Source: Tabrizicola flagellatus
Lineage (GTDB): Bacteria; Pseudomonadota; Alphaproteobacteria; Rhodobacterales; Rhodobacteraceae
Direction of reading: 5' to 3'
Length of the DNA stretch: 64,000 nucleotides
NCBI RefSeq assembly: GCF_008271465.1
Contig: NZ_VMDU01000007.1
Location: 1 to 64,000 of the forward strand
Shown here: positions 9,201 to 17,320 of the stretch, in pieces
Position numbering within the stretch: position 1 is the stretch's first letter
Layout of the letters: every line of letters starts with the position of its first letter
The notes under the pieces: model-generated
What the model was told of the DNA's origin: nothing
The model's database searches: none
What the model saw: the letters and a program-made list of their open reading frames with translations, nothing else
Position numbers and translations under genes: made by a program

Positions 9201-12200
9201 GGATCGCGGCGACGGTATTTGCGGGGGTGGCCAGCATCTCTTCGATGACGGCGGAGACGGTTTCCGGCGCGATCTTCCTGTCGAGCGTCACATCCAGAAG
9301 GCTGGCGGTCAGCCCCGGCAGTTCGCGTGGCATCACGCGGACCGGGCCGGCGACGGTGGCTTTCTCGGGGTAGGGCAGCGCCTCGGTCCGCACCTGGGCC
9401 GCGCCCGAGGTGACGACGGTCAGGTGGGGCAGGGGTTTCAGCCCGATCTCGCCCATCGCCTGACCGAGGAAGAAGAGGCTCCAGAAGCCCTGTTCGAGGT
9501 TGCGCTGGAAGAAGGAGGAGCCGGGGCGGAAGGCCTCCTTTTCCGTGACCAGCCAGAAATGGGCGATCCGGGCGGGCGACAGGTCGCGCTGGGCGAGGTC
9601 GGCGAGAAGCGCGTCATAGCCCTCGCGCCCGTGTTCGGGGGCCAGCGTGTAGGTGTCGTCCGAGGTCCGGGCGAAGGCGTCGCCGGCGTGGACGGTGATG
9701 ACGCGGTGGCCGCCCGACCGCAGGCGCTGGACGGCGGCGCGGGCGAGGCCGGTCTCATCGGCGAAGACGAGCCAGGTCAGGGGATCGCCCAGTTCGGTTT
9801 CCACGTCCACCGGGCAGTCGGCGGGCATCACGCGCCAGCCGATCCTGTAGCCGAAGTCGGTCACGCTGTCGTGGCGGGCCGGGGTCAGGTCGGCCTCGGT
9901 CACCACGGCGGGTGTCCCGCGTTCGACGAAATAGCGGCTGCGCTGGAAGGGGTAGGTCGGCAGGGGGACGCGGCGGCGTTTCGCCTCGCCCCAGAGCTGG
10001 GTCAGGTCGGGTTCGGCCCCGCAGGCCCAGAGGCGGCCGAGGGTGGCGATGAAGTGGCGGTCGTCGCTGACGGTGTCGTCGGGGTGCCGCAGGCTGGCCG
10101 GGACCGGCTGGCCGCCCATCGCTCCGTTGGCTTGCGCGAGCGACGCCATGGCCCGGCCGGGTCCGACCTCCAGATACACGCGATCGGCCTTCTGGCGCAG
10201 CGTCGCCATGCCGTCGGCGAAGCGGACGGTGTTGCGCAGATGCGCGACCCAGTAGTCGGGGCTGGTCGCCTCGGCGTCCGTCAGGACCTGGCCGGTGCGG
10301 TTCGAGATGATCGGGATCTGCGGCGGCGAAAGCTGCATCCCCGCGAGGTGGGCACGGAAGGCAGGCAGGATGCCTTCCAGCATCCGCGAATGGGCGGCGA
10401 TGTCGATGGCGATGCGGGTGGTGTCGATGCCATCGGCCTTCAGCCGTTCCGCCAGGTCCTTGAGGCCCGCGTCGGACCCAGAGACCACGGTCAGTTCCGG
10501 CGCGTTGACCGAGGCGATGTCGAGATCGCCAAGGTAGGGTTTCAGCGCGGCCTCGGACAGCGGCACCGACAGCATCCCGCCCGCAGGCACGGTGTCGAAG
10601 AGTTCGCCCCGCTTGCGGACGAGTCCGACGGCGGCCTCAAGCGTCATCACGCCCGCCACGCAGGCGGCGGCGTTTTCGCCCATCGAATGCCCGATCAGGA
10701 CGGCCGGCCGGACGCCCCAGCTTTCCCACAGCTTCGCCAGCGCCACCTCGACGATGAGGATGAGGGGAAGCTGCTTCGAGGGCTGGCGCAGCGCCTCGGC
10801 CGCGGCCTGTTCCTGGCCCGGCGCGGGAAGCCAGAGCGCGCGGGTCTCGGCCTCGGCATCGCCCAGGGCGGCAAGACCCCGGTCCATCCATTCGGCGAAG
10901 ACGGGTTCGGTCTCGTAAAGGTCGCGCGCCATGTTTGGATATTGCGCGCCGCCGCCGGGGAACATGAAGACGACATCCGGGGCATCGCCCAGCCGCCGCT
11001 GGGTGAAGACGCGGCGGGGATCGCCGGCCTCGAGCATCTTCGCGGCTTCCTCGTGGGAGCCAGCGACCAGCACGCGCCGGTGTTCGAAGGCGCGGCGGCC
11101 TTCCTTCAGCGTCCAGGCGACATCGGCCAGGTCCTGTTCGGGATGGGCGCGCAGGTGCGCGGCAAGGCGTTGGGACGCCTCGCCCAAAGCCGACTGGCTG
11201 CGGGCCGAGAGCGTGATGAGTTGGAAGGGCCAGTCCGAGGGTTCGGAGGCCGCCACGGCAGGGGGTTCCTGCACGACGACAAAAGCATTGGTGCCGCCGA
11301 CGCCAAGCGAGTTCACGCCGGCGCGGCGGGGGCCCATGCGGCGGGGCCAGTCCGACAGCCTGTCGTTCACCCGGAAGGGGCTGTTGTCGAAGTCGATGGC
11401 GGGGTTCGGGGCCTCGAAGTTGAGGCTGGGCGGCATCTGGCCGTGGTAAAGTGCGAGAGTGGTCTTGATGAGGCTTGCGACCCCGGCGGCCGTATCGAGA
11501 TGGCCGATGTTGGTCTTGACCGACCCGATCTTCGCAAAGCCCGTGGCGTCCGTCGTGCGGCGGAAGGCCTCGGTCAGGGCGGCGACCTCGATCGGGTCGC
11601 CAAGATAGGTGCCGGTGCCGTGGCATTCGACATAGTCGATGGTTTCGGCAGGTGTCCCCGCGACGGCCAGGGCGGTGGCGACGCAGGCGGATTGGCCTTC
11701 CACGGACGGTGCCAGATACCCGGCCTTCGCGGCCCCGTCGTTGTTGACGGCGGACCCCTTGATGACGGCCCAGATATGGTCGCCATCGGCCAGCGCGTCT
11801 TCCAGCCGCCGCAACAGGACCGTGCCCGCGCCCGACCCGAAGACGGTGCCCTGTGCCCGGTGGTCGAAGGCATGGCAGACGCCATCGGGCGACAGGACCT
11901 CGCCCTCCTTGTAGAGGTAGCCGCGACCCTGGGGCAGGTCGATGGTCACGCCGCCCGCCAGCGCCATGTCGCATTCGCCGTTCAGAAGCGCCTGGATGGC
12001 ATAGTGCACTGCCACCAGCGAGGTGGAACAGGCGGTCTGGATGCCGAGGCTCGGCCCCTTCAGGTCGAAGACATGGCTGACGCGGGTGGACAGGAAATCC
12101 TTGTCGTTGCCGGTATGGCGGAGCAGGAACATGCCGGTGCTTTCCACCAGCGCCGGGTTCGAGCAGAGGTTGAAGTAGAAATAGCTGCCCATTCCGCAGC

Positions 12201-12582
12201 CCGCGAAGACGCCGATGCGGCCCTTGAACCCTTCGGGCGTATGGCCTGCACTCTCCAGCGCTTCCCAGGCGACCTCGAGGAACTGGCGGTGCTGCGGGTC
12301 GAGGATGGCGGCCTCCTTCGGCGAGAAGCCGAAGAATTCCGCGTCGAAGCGGTCGTAACCCTCCAGCAGGGCGGCCGCGGGGACGTAGTTCGGGTTGCGC
12401 AGCACGGCCGGGCTTTCGCCCGAGGCAAGGATTTCCTCTTCGGTCAGCCGGCGCACGGCCGACCGGCCCTGGCGCAGGTTCTCCCAGTAGGCGGCGATAT
12501 CCGCTGCCCCGGGCAGATGCGCGGCCATGCCGACGATGGCGATATCCGTTTCTGCCGGAAGGTCCTGCATCGCGTCCTTCAT
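6259..12582 (-). CDS. Type I polyketide synthase, KS-AT-KR-DH-ACP-TE
   Basis: A 2107-residue single-module polyketide synthase. In order: ketosynthase (TACSTS, Cys about 184; ECHGTGTYLGDP about 322; TNIGHLDTAAG about 359), acyltransferase (GHSMGE, Ser about 632), ketoreductase (TGGFGGIG about 1157; FSSTSTVLTPAGQADY catalytic Ser/Tyr), dehydratase (HRLLDGTAVLPG about 1384 and HPALYDIGTG), carrier domain (LGGHSL, Ser about 1760) and thioesterase (GFSGGG about 1904, C-terminal GDHDSM). The ketoreductase precedes the dehydratase, the reverse of the usual order. There is no enoylreductase, so an alpha,beta-unsaturated product is expected. The start at 12582 has GAGAGG upstream and is followed closely by the KS; longer forms add a non-homologous leader. 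First gene of the operon. Because it ends in a thioesterase, it probably acts last. Confidence 0.94.
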   Translation of the reverse strand: MKDAMQDLPAETDIAIVGMAAHLPGAADIAAYWENLRQGRSAVRRLTEEEILASGESPAVLRNPNYVPAAALLEGYDRFDAEFFGFSPKEAAILDPQHRQFLEVAWEALESAGHTPEGFKGRIGVFAGCGMGSYFYFNLCSNPALVESTGMFLLRHTGNDKDFLSTRVSHVFDLKGPSLGIQTACSTSLVAVHYAIQALLNGECDMALAGGVTIDLPQGRGYLYKEGEVLSPDGVCHAFDHRAQGTVFGSGAGTVLLRRLEDALADGDHIWAVIKGSAVNNDGAAKAGYLAPSVEGQSACVATALAVAGTPAETIDYVECHGTGTYLGDPIEVAALTEAFRRTTDATGFAKIGSVKTNIGHLDTAAGVASLIKTTLALYHGQMPPSLNFEAPNPAIDFDNSPFRVNDRLSDWPRRMGPRRAGVNSLGVGGTNAFVVVQEPPAVAASEPSDWPFQLITLSARSQSALGEASQRLAAHLRAHPEQDLADVAWTLKEGRRAFEHRRVLVAGSHEEAAKMLEAGDPRRVFTQRRLGDAPDVVFMFPGGGAQYPNMARDLYETEPVFAEWMDRGLAALGDAEAETRALWLPAPGQEQAAAEALRQPSKQLPLILIVEVALAKLWESWGVRPAVLIGHSMGENAAACVAGVMTLEAAVGLVRKRGELFDTVPAGGMLSVPLSEAALKPYLGDLDIASVNAPELTVVSGSDAGLKDLAERLKADGIDTTRIAIDIAAHSRMLEGILPAFRAHLAGMQLSPPQIPIISNRTGQVLTDAEATSPDYWVAHLRNTVRFADGMATLRQKADRVYLEVGPGRAMASLAQANGAMGGQPVPASLRHPDDTVSDDRHFIATLGRLWACGAEPDLTQLWGEAKRRRVPLPTYPFQRSRYFVERGTPAVVTEADLTPARHDSVTDFGYRIGWRVMPADCPVDVETELGDPLTWLVFADETGLARAAVQRLRSGGHRVITVHAGDAFARTSDDTYTLAPEHGREGYDALLADLAQRDLSPARIAHFWLVTEKEAFRPGSSFFQRNLEQGFWSLFFLGQAMGEIGLKPLPHLTVVTSGAAQVRTEALPYPEKATVAGPVRVMPRELPGLTASLLDVTLDRKIAPETVSAVIEEMLATPANTVAAIRGGRRLETRLVPAKLPDQAEVPEGSVWVITGGFGGIGVTVAERLMRDRHAKVALIGRHVPEPGSVRAGVLSRLERLGRVMAVAADVCNPEEMRAAFDRVRAEFGPIHGVVHAAGTVDDAPLLGKDPGSADAVLSPKVHGTKLLDTLLPDGSVDRIVLFSSTSTVLTPAGQADYVAANEYLNAFAKSRAGGLTKVTSVNWGIWSGIGMAADADARRQGKDAGTPLPGQLVLERMQKGEDETRFHATLTKDQWVMDDHRLLDGTAVLPGSAYPEIASEALMATGLKGGLHLTDLTVFRPLRLEADLPRDLRVSLTRARDGSQRLQARALEPQGWALTAEMGVAPLTTQPETLDLAAIAARCPDKATAPGGETLPSAQEDRIAFGPRWQVLKATALGNREGLATLALPTQAVQDTATCTIHPALYDIGTGWGIALLPKVAEGFVWAPVMTTAIRVHGPLPAEIRSWVRLSGTPAEDTASFDVTLTDPSGKVLVEVEGITFRKVAFEEALAKPQPPNPRDVIRDEDQRGQSPAEQRLAQALAGGIRPAEGAEAFLRALAADGAQVLVSSLDLEALVKQANAPVAAETEGPGFARPELESAYVAPRNSVERTLAGFWAELLGVAEVGVEDDFFALGGHSLIAVRLFAMIRRQWKVDFPISVLFEAPTIARCAQLIIDRIGPQDDSAPAPTALADPAGPKFTHLVAMHRGEGGPKTPFFLVAGMFGNVLNLRHLASLLGTDRPFYGLQAKGLFGDDKPHMTIEEAAASCLAEIRQVQPKGPYLLGGFSGGGLTAWDIGRQLRAEGEEVALMVLLDTPLPVRPFLTKPDKALIKLAELRAGGPKFLAEWARRRWEWERSRRAKAANEPDPTVPSYNNAAIEAAFRHAIGVYQLKRWEDGNVVLYRPPLDRHYKVTGGNWVSKAREYVFHDNLWTPFAPRLEVVEVPGDHDSMVLEPNVRVLAARMKAAIQAAEAGETRPSAQRLAAE

Positions 12583-12994
12583 GCCATTACCCTCTCGACT
12601 TGCCTTCCGTGGCATCCGCCAACCGGCGCACGGTCTGCCCCAGGGGCCGCTTGCAACAAGCGGTCCCGCGACCCGCACCGGCCCCGGGACAAATCTGCAC
12701 AATCAACACCACTCCACACCTTCCCGAAAACCGGGGACTGACCGGGACCATCAACGATTCGCGCGCCGTCAAAATTTCCTTGAGCTTTCCTACATGACTC
12801 CGGCTAGATACGCACGGACATTGGGAGAGAAAATGGCCATTTCAGGGGGAATCCAGACCCTACAGCGATGATTTCCCTACTTTGTTGCCGTAGCGGCATC
12901 AGTAGAGTGGAAGCCGTCGCCATGCCGTTGAAGTATGATTAAGACAGGGGTGCAAGAGACCGGAGGCCCCGGGAAATTGCTTAAGGGTGAGTGA
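12583..12994. promoter_or_regulatory. Divergent control region between the PKS operon and the exopolysaccharide module
   Basis: 412 bases without a gene. The part nearer the PKS is GC-rich and carries a hairpin/palindrome (12643-12667). The part nearer the plus-strand genes (about 12770-12990) is clearly AT-richer and should hold the promoters for one or both directions. A TATGAT hexamer near 12935 on the plus strand could be a -10 element but has no good -35 partner. I see no convincing small gene. Confidence 0.6.
12643..12667. repeat. 25-bp interrupted palindrome in the PKS leader
   Basis: Two 11-base arms (GGGGCCGCTTG and CAAGCGGTCCC) flank the triplet CAA; one of the 11 pairs is a G-T. 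It lies 60-85 bases upstream of the PKS start. It could be a dimeric-regulator operator or, if transcribed, a leader hairpin. There is no T-run, so it is not a classical terminator. Confidence 0.6.
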
Positions 12995-14089
12995 ATGACG
13001 CGCAGTAGGTCCCGGAAGTTGTTATCGCGCATCCTGTGGTTCGATCCGGATGCCGGAAACGCGCCGGATACGGTGCCGGAAACGGCGGACACTGCCGCAG
13101 ACACTATGCCGGACATCCCGACCTACCAGGATCGGAGCTTGGTCTCGACCCCTCCGCCCTCGTTCGTCGAATCACCCCGTCCCGCGGTGACGCGGGTTCG
13201 TTCGCGGCTCTTGCCGAACGAACCGCCCGTCGTGTCCACGCCGGATCTCTACACCGAACATTTCGGCCTGAAGGTGCGGCCCTTCGCCCTGACGCCGGAT
13301 CCGGATTTCCTGTTCTGGCCCCCCTCGCACCAGCGCGCCTACACGATGCTGGAATACGGCGTGCGCGCCCATGCCCCGATCACGCTGATCACCGGCGAGG
13401 TCGGCGCCGGCAAGACCACGCTCCTGCTGCACCTCGTGCGGTCGCTGGGATCCGAGCTTCGCGTCGGGCTGGTGTCGAACCCGCACGGCTCGCGCGCCGA
13501 GCTTCTGCGCTGGGTGCTGCATGCGCTGGAACAGCCGGCCGAGATCGAGGAAAGCTATGTCGATCTCTTCTCGCGCTTTCAGAACTTCCTTCTGGCCGAA
13601 TATGCCGCCGGCCGCAGCGTGGTGCTGATCTTCGACGAGGCGCAGAACCTGTCGCCCGAGGCGCTGGAAGAGCTGCGGATGTTCATCAATATCAACTCGG
13701 GCAAGGACGAGGTGCTGCAGCTGGTCCTGATCGGCCAGCCCGAGCTGCGAGAGATGGTTTCCCGGCCCGAAATGCGGCAGTTCGCGCAGCGCGTGGCGGC
13801 CAGCTATCACCTCGGCGCGATGGACCTCAAGACGCTGAGGGGCTATATTCCGCACCGGCTCAAGGTGGCAGGCTGCGAGCGTCGCATCTTCACGGCGCCG
13901 GCAATCGCGATGATCTACGAGCAGACCCAGGGCGTGCCCCGCCTGGTCAACCAGCTTTGCGACCTGGCGATGGTCTATGCCTTTACCAAGGGGCGGCAAC
14001 TGGTCACGCCGGCCATCCTGCAGCAGGTGCTGGATGATGGCGTGTTCTTTTCGGCATCTGCCCCACGCGAGACGAGTGAGAAGACCTGA
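12995..14089 (+). CDS. ExeA-like AAA ATPase of an exopolysaccharide module
   Basis: A 364-residue ATPase of the ExeA/general-secretion AAA family, often found beside polysaccharide export genes. Residues 1-85 form a low-complexity, Pro/Thr-rich extension. The core starts at YTEHFGLKVRPFALTPDPDF (about 85), typical of the family, then Walker A GEVGAGKTT (about 133) and Walker B VVLIFDEAQNL (about 207). I see no transmembrane helix and no C-terminal peptidoglycan-binding domain, which longer relatives carry. The start has an AGGGTGAG ribosome site. The stop abuts the next start directly (TGAATG), so the three plus-strand genes are one operon. Its likely role is ATP-driven control of polysaccharide assembly; its partner is unproven. 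Confidence 0.85.
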   Translation: MTRSRSRKLLSRILWFDPDAGNAPDTVPETADTAADTMPDIPTYQDRSLVSTPPPSFVESPRPAVTRVRSRLLPNEPPVVSTPDLYTEHFGLKVRPFALTPDPDFLFWPPSHQRAYTMLEYGVRAHAPITLITGEVGAGKTTLLLHLVRSLGSELRVGLVSNPHGSRAELLRWVLHALEQPAEIEESYVDLFSRFQNFLLAEYAAGRSVVLIFDEAQNLSPEALEELRMFININSGKDEVLQLVLIGQPELREMVSRPEMRQFAQRVAASYHLGAMDLKTLRGYIPHRLKVAGCERRIFTAPAIAMIYEQTQGVPRLVNQLCDLAMVYAFTKGRQLVTPAILQQVLDDGVFFSASAPRETSEKT

Positions 14090-15649
14090 ATGACGCTTGA
14101 TTTGCGTTTCTACCTTTCCCTGATCCTGCGTCGGCTTCCGATCATCGCCGCGATCATCTTCACGGCGACGACGGCGGGGATTCTCTATGCCGTATCGCTG
14201 CCGCCGGTGTTCCGCGCCGAGGCGCGGCTGCTGATCGAGAATGCCCAGATCCCGGACGAACTGGCCGCCTCGACGGTGCGATCGACCGCGGACGAGATCC
14301 TGCTGGCGATCCGGCAGCGGATCATGACCCGCGACAACCTCCTGGCGATCGCCGACCGGCACGACCTGTTCGCCGGTGCCACGAAGATGACGGCCGAACA
14401 GAAGCTGGTCGACATGGTCAGTCGCGTGTCGATCTACATGCCGAACACCCAGGGCAATACCGGGGTCGTGACCGTCTCCTTCGGCGCCTCGGAACCCGAG
14501 CTTTCGGCAAGCGTTACCAACGAGATCGCCGAGCAGATCGTGCAGTGGAGCACCGAGCTGCGCACCGGGGCCTCGGCCAGCACGCTGGATTTCTTCGAGC
14601 AGGAGGTCGAACGGCTGACCGAAGAGCTCGGCCAGCAGAACGCCAGGATCCTGGAGTTCGAGCAGGCCAACCGCGATGCGCTGCCCGAAAGCCTGGAATT
14701 CCGCCGCACCCGGCAGGCCGCCCAGCAGGAACGCCTGTTGCAGCTGGACCGTGATCTTGCCAGTCTGCGTGACCGCCGCCAGCGGCTGACCGAGCTCTAC
14801 GATCGCACGGGACGGGTGGTCACCACCGCCGACGCCCGCACGCCCGAAGAGGAACGCCTGGAACGTGCGCGGCAGGAACTGGCTTCTGCGCTGGTGGTCC
14901 TGTCGCCGACGAACCCGCGGGTCAGGGCCTTGCAGAACGAGGTCACCGCGCTGGAAGAGGCCGTCAAGGAACAGCGGGACGCCATTGGTGGCGGCCGGCT
15001 GACACCCTTCCAGGTGCAGATGCTGGACATCGACGGGCAGATCCAGTTCCTGGCCGAGCAGAAGGCGCAGATCGAGCAGGAGGTGAAGGATCTGGAACGC
15101 AGCATCCAGGCGACCCCCGGCAACTCGATCAAGCTGGCCGAATTGCGCAGCAACTACGAGACCTTGCGCGTCCAGTACGAACAGGCGGTCGCCAGTCTGT
15201 CCGAGGCCCGCATGGGCAACCGGATCGAGGCGACGGATCGCGGCCAGCGCATCACCATGATCGAGAAGGCCGTTCCGCCGGCCTTCCGGGCCGAACCGAA
15301 TCGCAAACGGATTTCGATCGCGGCCTTCGGGGCCGGGGTCATCCTGTCGGGTGCCCTGCTCTTCCTGCTCGAGGTGATGAACCAGACGATCCGGCGGCCG
15401 TCGGAACTGGCCAAGGTGATCGGGGCCCCGGCTTTCGGGACGGTCGGTGTGATCGAGGGCCCCCGCCCGCATCGGCCGGCCTTCTCGGGCAACCTGGCGC
15501 TGCTGGCGGTCTTCCTGATAAACATCCCGATCCTGATGCTGGTCGTGCACATCTACATCAAGCCGATCAACACTCTCTTCGGGCAGGCGACCCAGGGCCC
15601 AGATCCAAGCGAGGTCGCCGCCCCGGCGGCCTCTGGCAAGACCGAGTAG
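14090..15649 (+). CDS. Wzz/GumC-like polysaccharide chain-length determinant
   Basis: A 519-residue inner-membrane protein of the Wzz/GumC family that sets chain length and couples polymerisation to export. It has an N-terminal membrane helix (about residues 17-35), a long periplasmic part rich in coiled coil (about 165-370; many Glu/Gln/Arg heptads), then a second helix near 405-425 (GAGVILSGALLFLLEV). A third hydrophobic stretch (about 467-490) near the C-terminus is more than the two helices expected for a simple Wzz protein. It lacks a fused kinase domain; the kinase is the next gene, 6 bases downstream. No polymerase, flippase or outer-membrane channel is nearby. Confidence 0.88.
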   Translation: MTLDLRFYLSLILRRLPIIAAIIFTATTAGILYAVSLPPVFRAEARLLIENAQIPDELAASTVRSTADEILLAIRQRIMTRDNLLAIADRHDLFAGATKMTAEQKLVDMVSRVSIYMPNTQGNTGVVTVSFGASEPELSASVTNEIAEQIVQWSTELRTGASASTLDFFEQEVERLTEELGQQNARILEFEQANRDALPESLEFRRTRQAAQQERLLQLDRDLASLRDRRQRLTELYDRTGRVVTTADARTPEEERLERARQELASALVVLSPTNPRVRALQNEVTALEEAVKEQRDAIGGGRLTPFQVQMLDIDGQIQFLAEQKAQIEQEVKDLERSIQATPGNSIKLAELRSNYETLRVQYEQAVASLSEARMGNRIEATDRGQRITMIEKAVPPAFRAEPNRKRISIAAFGAGVILSGALLFLLEVMNQTIRRPSELAKVIGAPAFGTVGVIEGPRPHRPAFSGNLALLAVFLINIPILMLVVHIYIKPINTLFGQATQGPDPSEVAAPAASGKTE

Positions 15650-15655
15650 GACGAC

Positions 15656-16459
15656 ATGGAACGGATACAATCGGCACTCGCGAAGGCCCGGGCCGCGCGC
15701 GACCGCAAGATGCAGGGGTCCAAGCCCGGCGCCCCGGCGCAGATCGAAAGCGGACCCTGGCACGACCTTGCGGAAGTGGTGCTTGATCCCAGGCGGCTGG
15801 AACAGAACCGGATCGTGGCAATGCACCCCGGCCAGAGCGCCGCCAGCTTCGACCTGATGCGGACGAACATGATCCGCACGCTGCGGACGAACGGCTGGAC
15901 CAGGGTTGCGATCACCTCGCCCACTCCGGCCTGCGGCAAGTCCACGATCGCGCTGAACCTCGCCTTCAGCCTGTCGCGGATGGCCGACACCCGGGTCCTG
16001 CTGATCGAGCTGGACCTGCGGCATCCCTCGCTGCTGTCGATCATGGGGCTGGAGCCGGGGCCGGAATTCGGCGGCATGCTGGCCTCGGGGGTGCTGGACC
16101 TGCGGCAGATCCGCCGCTGCGCGCCGAACCTGGCCTTCGCGGTCAGCAGCACTCCCATCGCCAGCCCGGCCGAGCTGTTGTCCGCGACGCGGACGGCCGA
16201 CCTGATCGACGAGATCGAGACCCGGCTGCGGCCGGATGTCATCCTGTTCGACATGTCGCCGATGCTGGTGAACGACGACGCGATTTCCTTCCTCGACCAG
16301 GTGGACTGCGCGCTGATGATTGCGGCGGCGGACGAGACGACGGTCGCCGAAGTGGACCGCTGCGGCAAGGACCTGGCCAAGCGCACGCAGGTGCTGGGCG
16401 TGGTGCTGAACAAGTGCCGCTATCCCGAAAAGGAAGGCGCCGTGGCCTATCCCGAATAG
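15656..16459 (+). CDS. CpsD/CapB-like bacterial tyrosine kinase (P-loop) of exopolysaccharide control
   Basis: A 267-residue cytoplasmic P-loop protein of the BY-kinase/ParA-like family that normally pairs with a Wzz/GumC membrane protein. Walker A is PTPACGKST (about residue 85), where most relatives have PGEGKST. Walker A' is LLIELDLRHPS (about 115) and Walker B is VILFDMSPML (about 200). The C-terminus has only two tyrosines (CRY... and AYPE) instead of a dense Tyr cluster, so autophosphorylation capacity may be limited. Last gene of the operon, followed by a good terminator. Confidence 0.87.
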   Translation: MERIQSALAKARAARDRKMQGSKPGAPAQIESGPWHDLAEVVLDPRRLEQNRIVAMHPGQSAASFDLMRTNMIRTLRTNGWTRVAITSPTPACGKSTIALNLAFSLSRMADTRVLLIELDLRHPSLLSIMGLEPGPEFGGMLASGVLDLRQIRRCAPNLAFAVSSTPIASPAELLSATRTADLIDEIETRLRPDVILFDMSPMLVNDDAISFLDQVDCALMIAAADETTVAEVDRCGKDLAKRTQVLGVVLNKCRYPEKEGAVAYPE

Positions 16460-16493
16460 AGCGCGTTCCGCCGGCAGCGCCAGAAACGACAAA

Positions 16494-16520
16494 GGGCCCC
16501 GAGAGGGGCCCTGTCTTTTG
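16494..16520 (+). terminator. Rho-independent terminator after the exopolysaccharide operon
   Basis: A perfect 7-bp stem (GGGCCCC/GGGGCCC) with a GAGA loop is followed by TGTCTTTT. On the minus strand the same hairpin is followed by TTTGTCG, so it may also end tRNA-Gly transcription. Confidence 0.8.
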
Positions 16521-16527
16521 GTCCGGA

Positions 16528-16602
16528 TGGAGCGGGCGATGAGATTCGAACTCACGACCCTAACCTTGGCAAGGTTATGCTCTACCCCTGAGCTACGCCC
16601 GC
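16528..16602 (-). tRNA. tRNA-Gly (GCC anticodon)
   Basis: A 75-base cloverleaf on the minus strand. It has acceptor stem GCGGGCG/CGCCCGC, D-arm with AGCTCAGGGGTAGAGC, anticodon loop TTGCCAA giving GCC, T-arm GTGAGTTCGAATCTCAT, discriminator T and an encoded CCA. Confidence 0.97.
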
Positions 16603-16908
16603 GCCGTCTGGACGAGCGGGGATTTATAAAGACCTGCGGGCGGCTGCAAGGGGAAAGTGAAGCGTCGTGCAAAATTTGTGCGGATGGGCGGTTGCGGCCG
16701 GCGAATCCTGGCGGAAGACGGCGCGCTGCCGCGGATGCATGTGCAGCGCAAGGGGCGTTGCAACGTTGTCAATTTCCCGTGATGGTTGCCTCGACTGCGC
16801 GGAGTCCATCTTGGAAAGCGCAATCAATTGAGTAACTTGCGCGGCGAAGGCAGAGTCGCCTTCTTGCGCGGCCGCCGATGCTGCGTTGCCGCAAACTGGA
16901 GAGTAGAA
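16603..16908. other. Intergenic region between tRNA-Gly and the EF-hand gene
   Basis: 306 bases without a gene. It contains a likely tRNA promoter on the minus strand and, near 16840-16870, a hairpin (GAAGGC/GCCTTC) flanked by two copies of CTTGCGCGGC in the leader of the EF-hand gene. I see nothing else. Confidence 0.5.
16623..16649 (-). promoter_or_regulatory. Candidate tRNA-Gly promoter
   Basis: On the minus strand TTGCAG and TATAAA are separated by 15 bases, with the expected start about 14 bases before the mature tRNA 5' end. The spacing is short, but the position and AT-rich -10 fit. Confidence 0.45.
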
Positions 16909-17157
16909 ATGAAGAAGATCGCACTTGTTCTCGCTGCCACCGCCCTGTCGGCCACGGCTGTTCTGGCCGAAGACGCCGCGGCGCCGGAAGTTGTCGACAC
17001 TGATGCGAACGGCAGCTTCTCGCTGGCCGAAGTCCAGGCCGTCTACAAGGCCGTGACCGAAGAGGCCTTCAAGGCCGCCGACACCGACGCCTCGGGCGAA
17101 CTGTCGGCCGACGAACTGAAGGCCGCGGTCGACTCGGGCGCCTTCAAGGCCGAGTGA
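16909..17157 (+). CDS. Small secreted EF-hand calcium-binding protein
   Basis: An 82-residue precursor with a signal peptide (MKKIALVLAATALSATAVLA, cleavage expected after residue 20), so it should act in the periplasm or outside. Two EF-hand loops are visible: DTDANGSFSLAE (about 31-42) and DTDASGELSADE (about 58-69), both with acidic positions 1, 3, 5 and 12. It may bind calcium as a buffer or sensor. The chosen ATG has GGAGAG at good spacing; an upstream in-frame ATG would destroy the signal peptide. Stand-alone gene with its own terminator. Confidence 0.88.
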   Translation: MKKIALVLAATALSATAVLAEDAAAPEVVDTDANGSFSLAEVQAVYKAVTEEAFKAADTDASGELSADELKAAVDSGAFKAE

Positions 17158-17181
17158 TCGACAGGCTTCAGCCAATGTCGG

Positions 17182-17207
17182 GGGCCGTCCTTCGGGGCGG
17201 CCCTTTC
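17182..17207 (+). terminator. Terminator after the EF-hand gene
   Basis: A 9-bp GC-rich stem (one G-T pair) with a TTCG loop, followed by a short CTTTCC tract, 25 bases after the stop codon. Confidence 0.65.
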
Positions 17208-17320
17208 CGTTTGCGGGTTTCCGCCGGTCCCGTGTCGGGGGCGGAACCAGATCGCGACTTGCCCGTTCTCTCTCCGTGAAGGCTGCCCCGGATGCGCGGC
17301 CAGTCAAGAGGAGAAGACCG

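Noticed and set aside
6190-12741. Open frame of about 2180 codons on the plus strand opposite the PKS gene
   Set aside because: GC-rich antisense frames stay open by codon bias; the minus strand has complete PKS motifs while the plus frame has no recognisable domains.
12833-12871. Twelve-codon open frame in the PKS/exopolysaccharide control region
   Set aside because: Too short; no ribosome site beyond chance and no sign of a leader-peptide attenuator after it.
13172-16672. Long open frame on the minus strand opposite the exopolysaccharide genes
   Set aside because: It spans three well-supported plus-strand genes and crosses the tRNA, so it is a codon-bias shadow.
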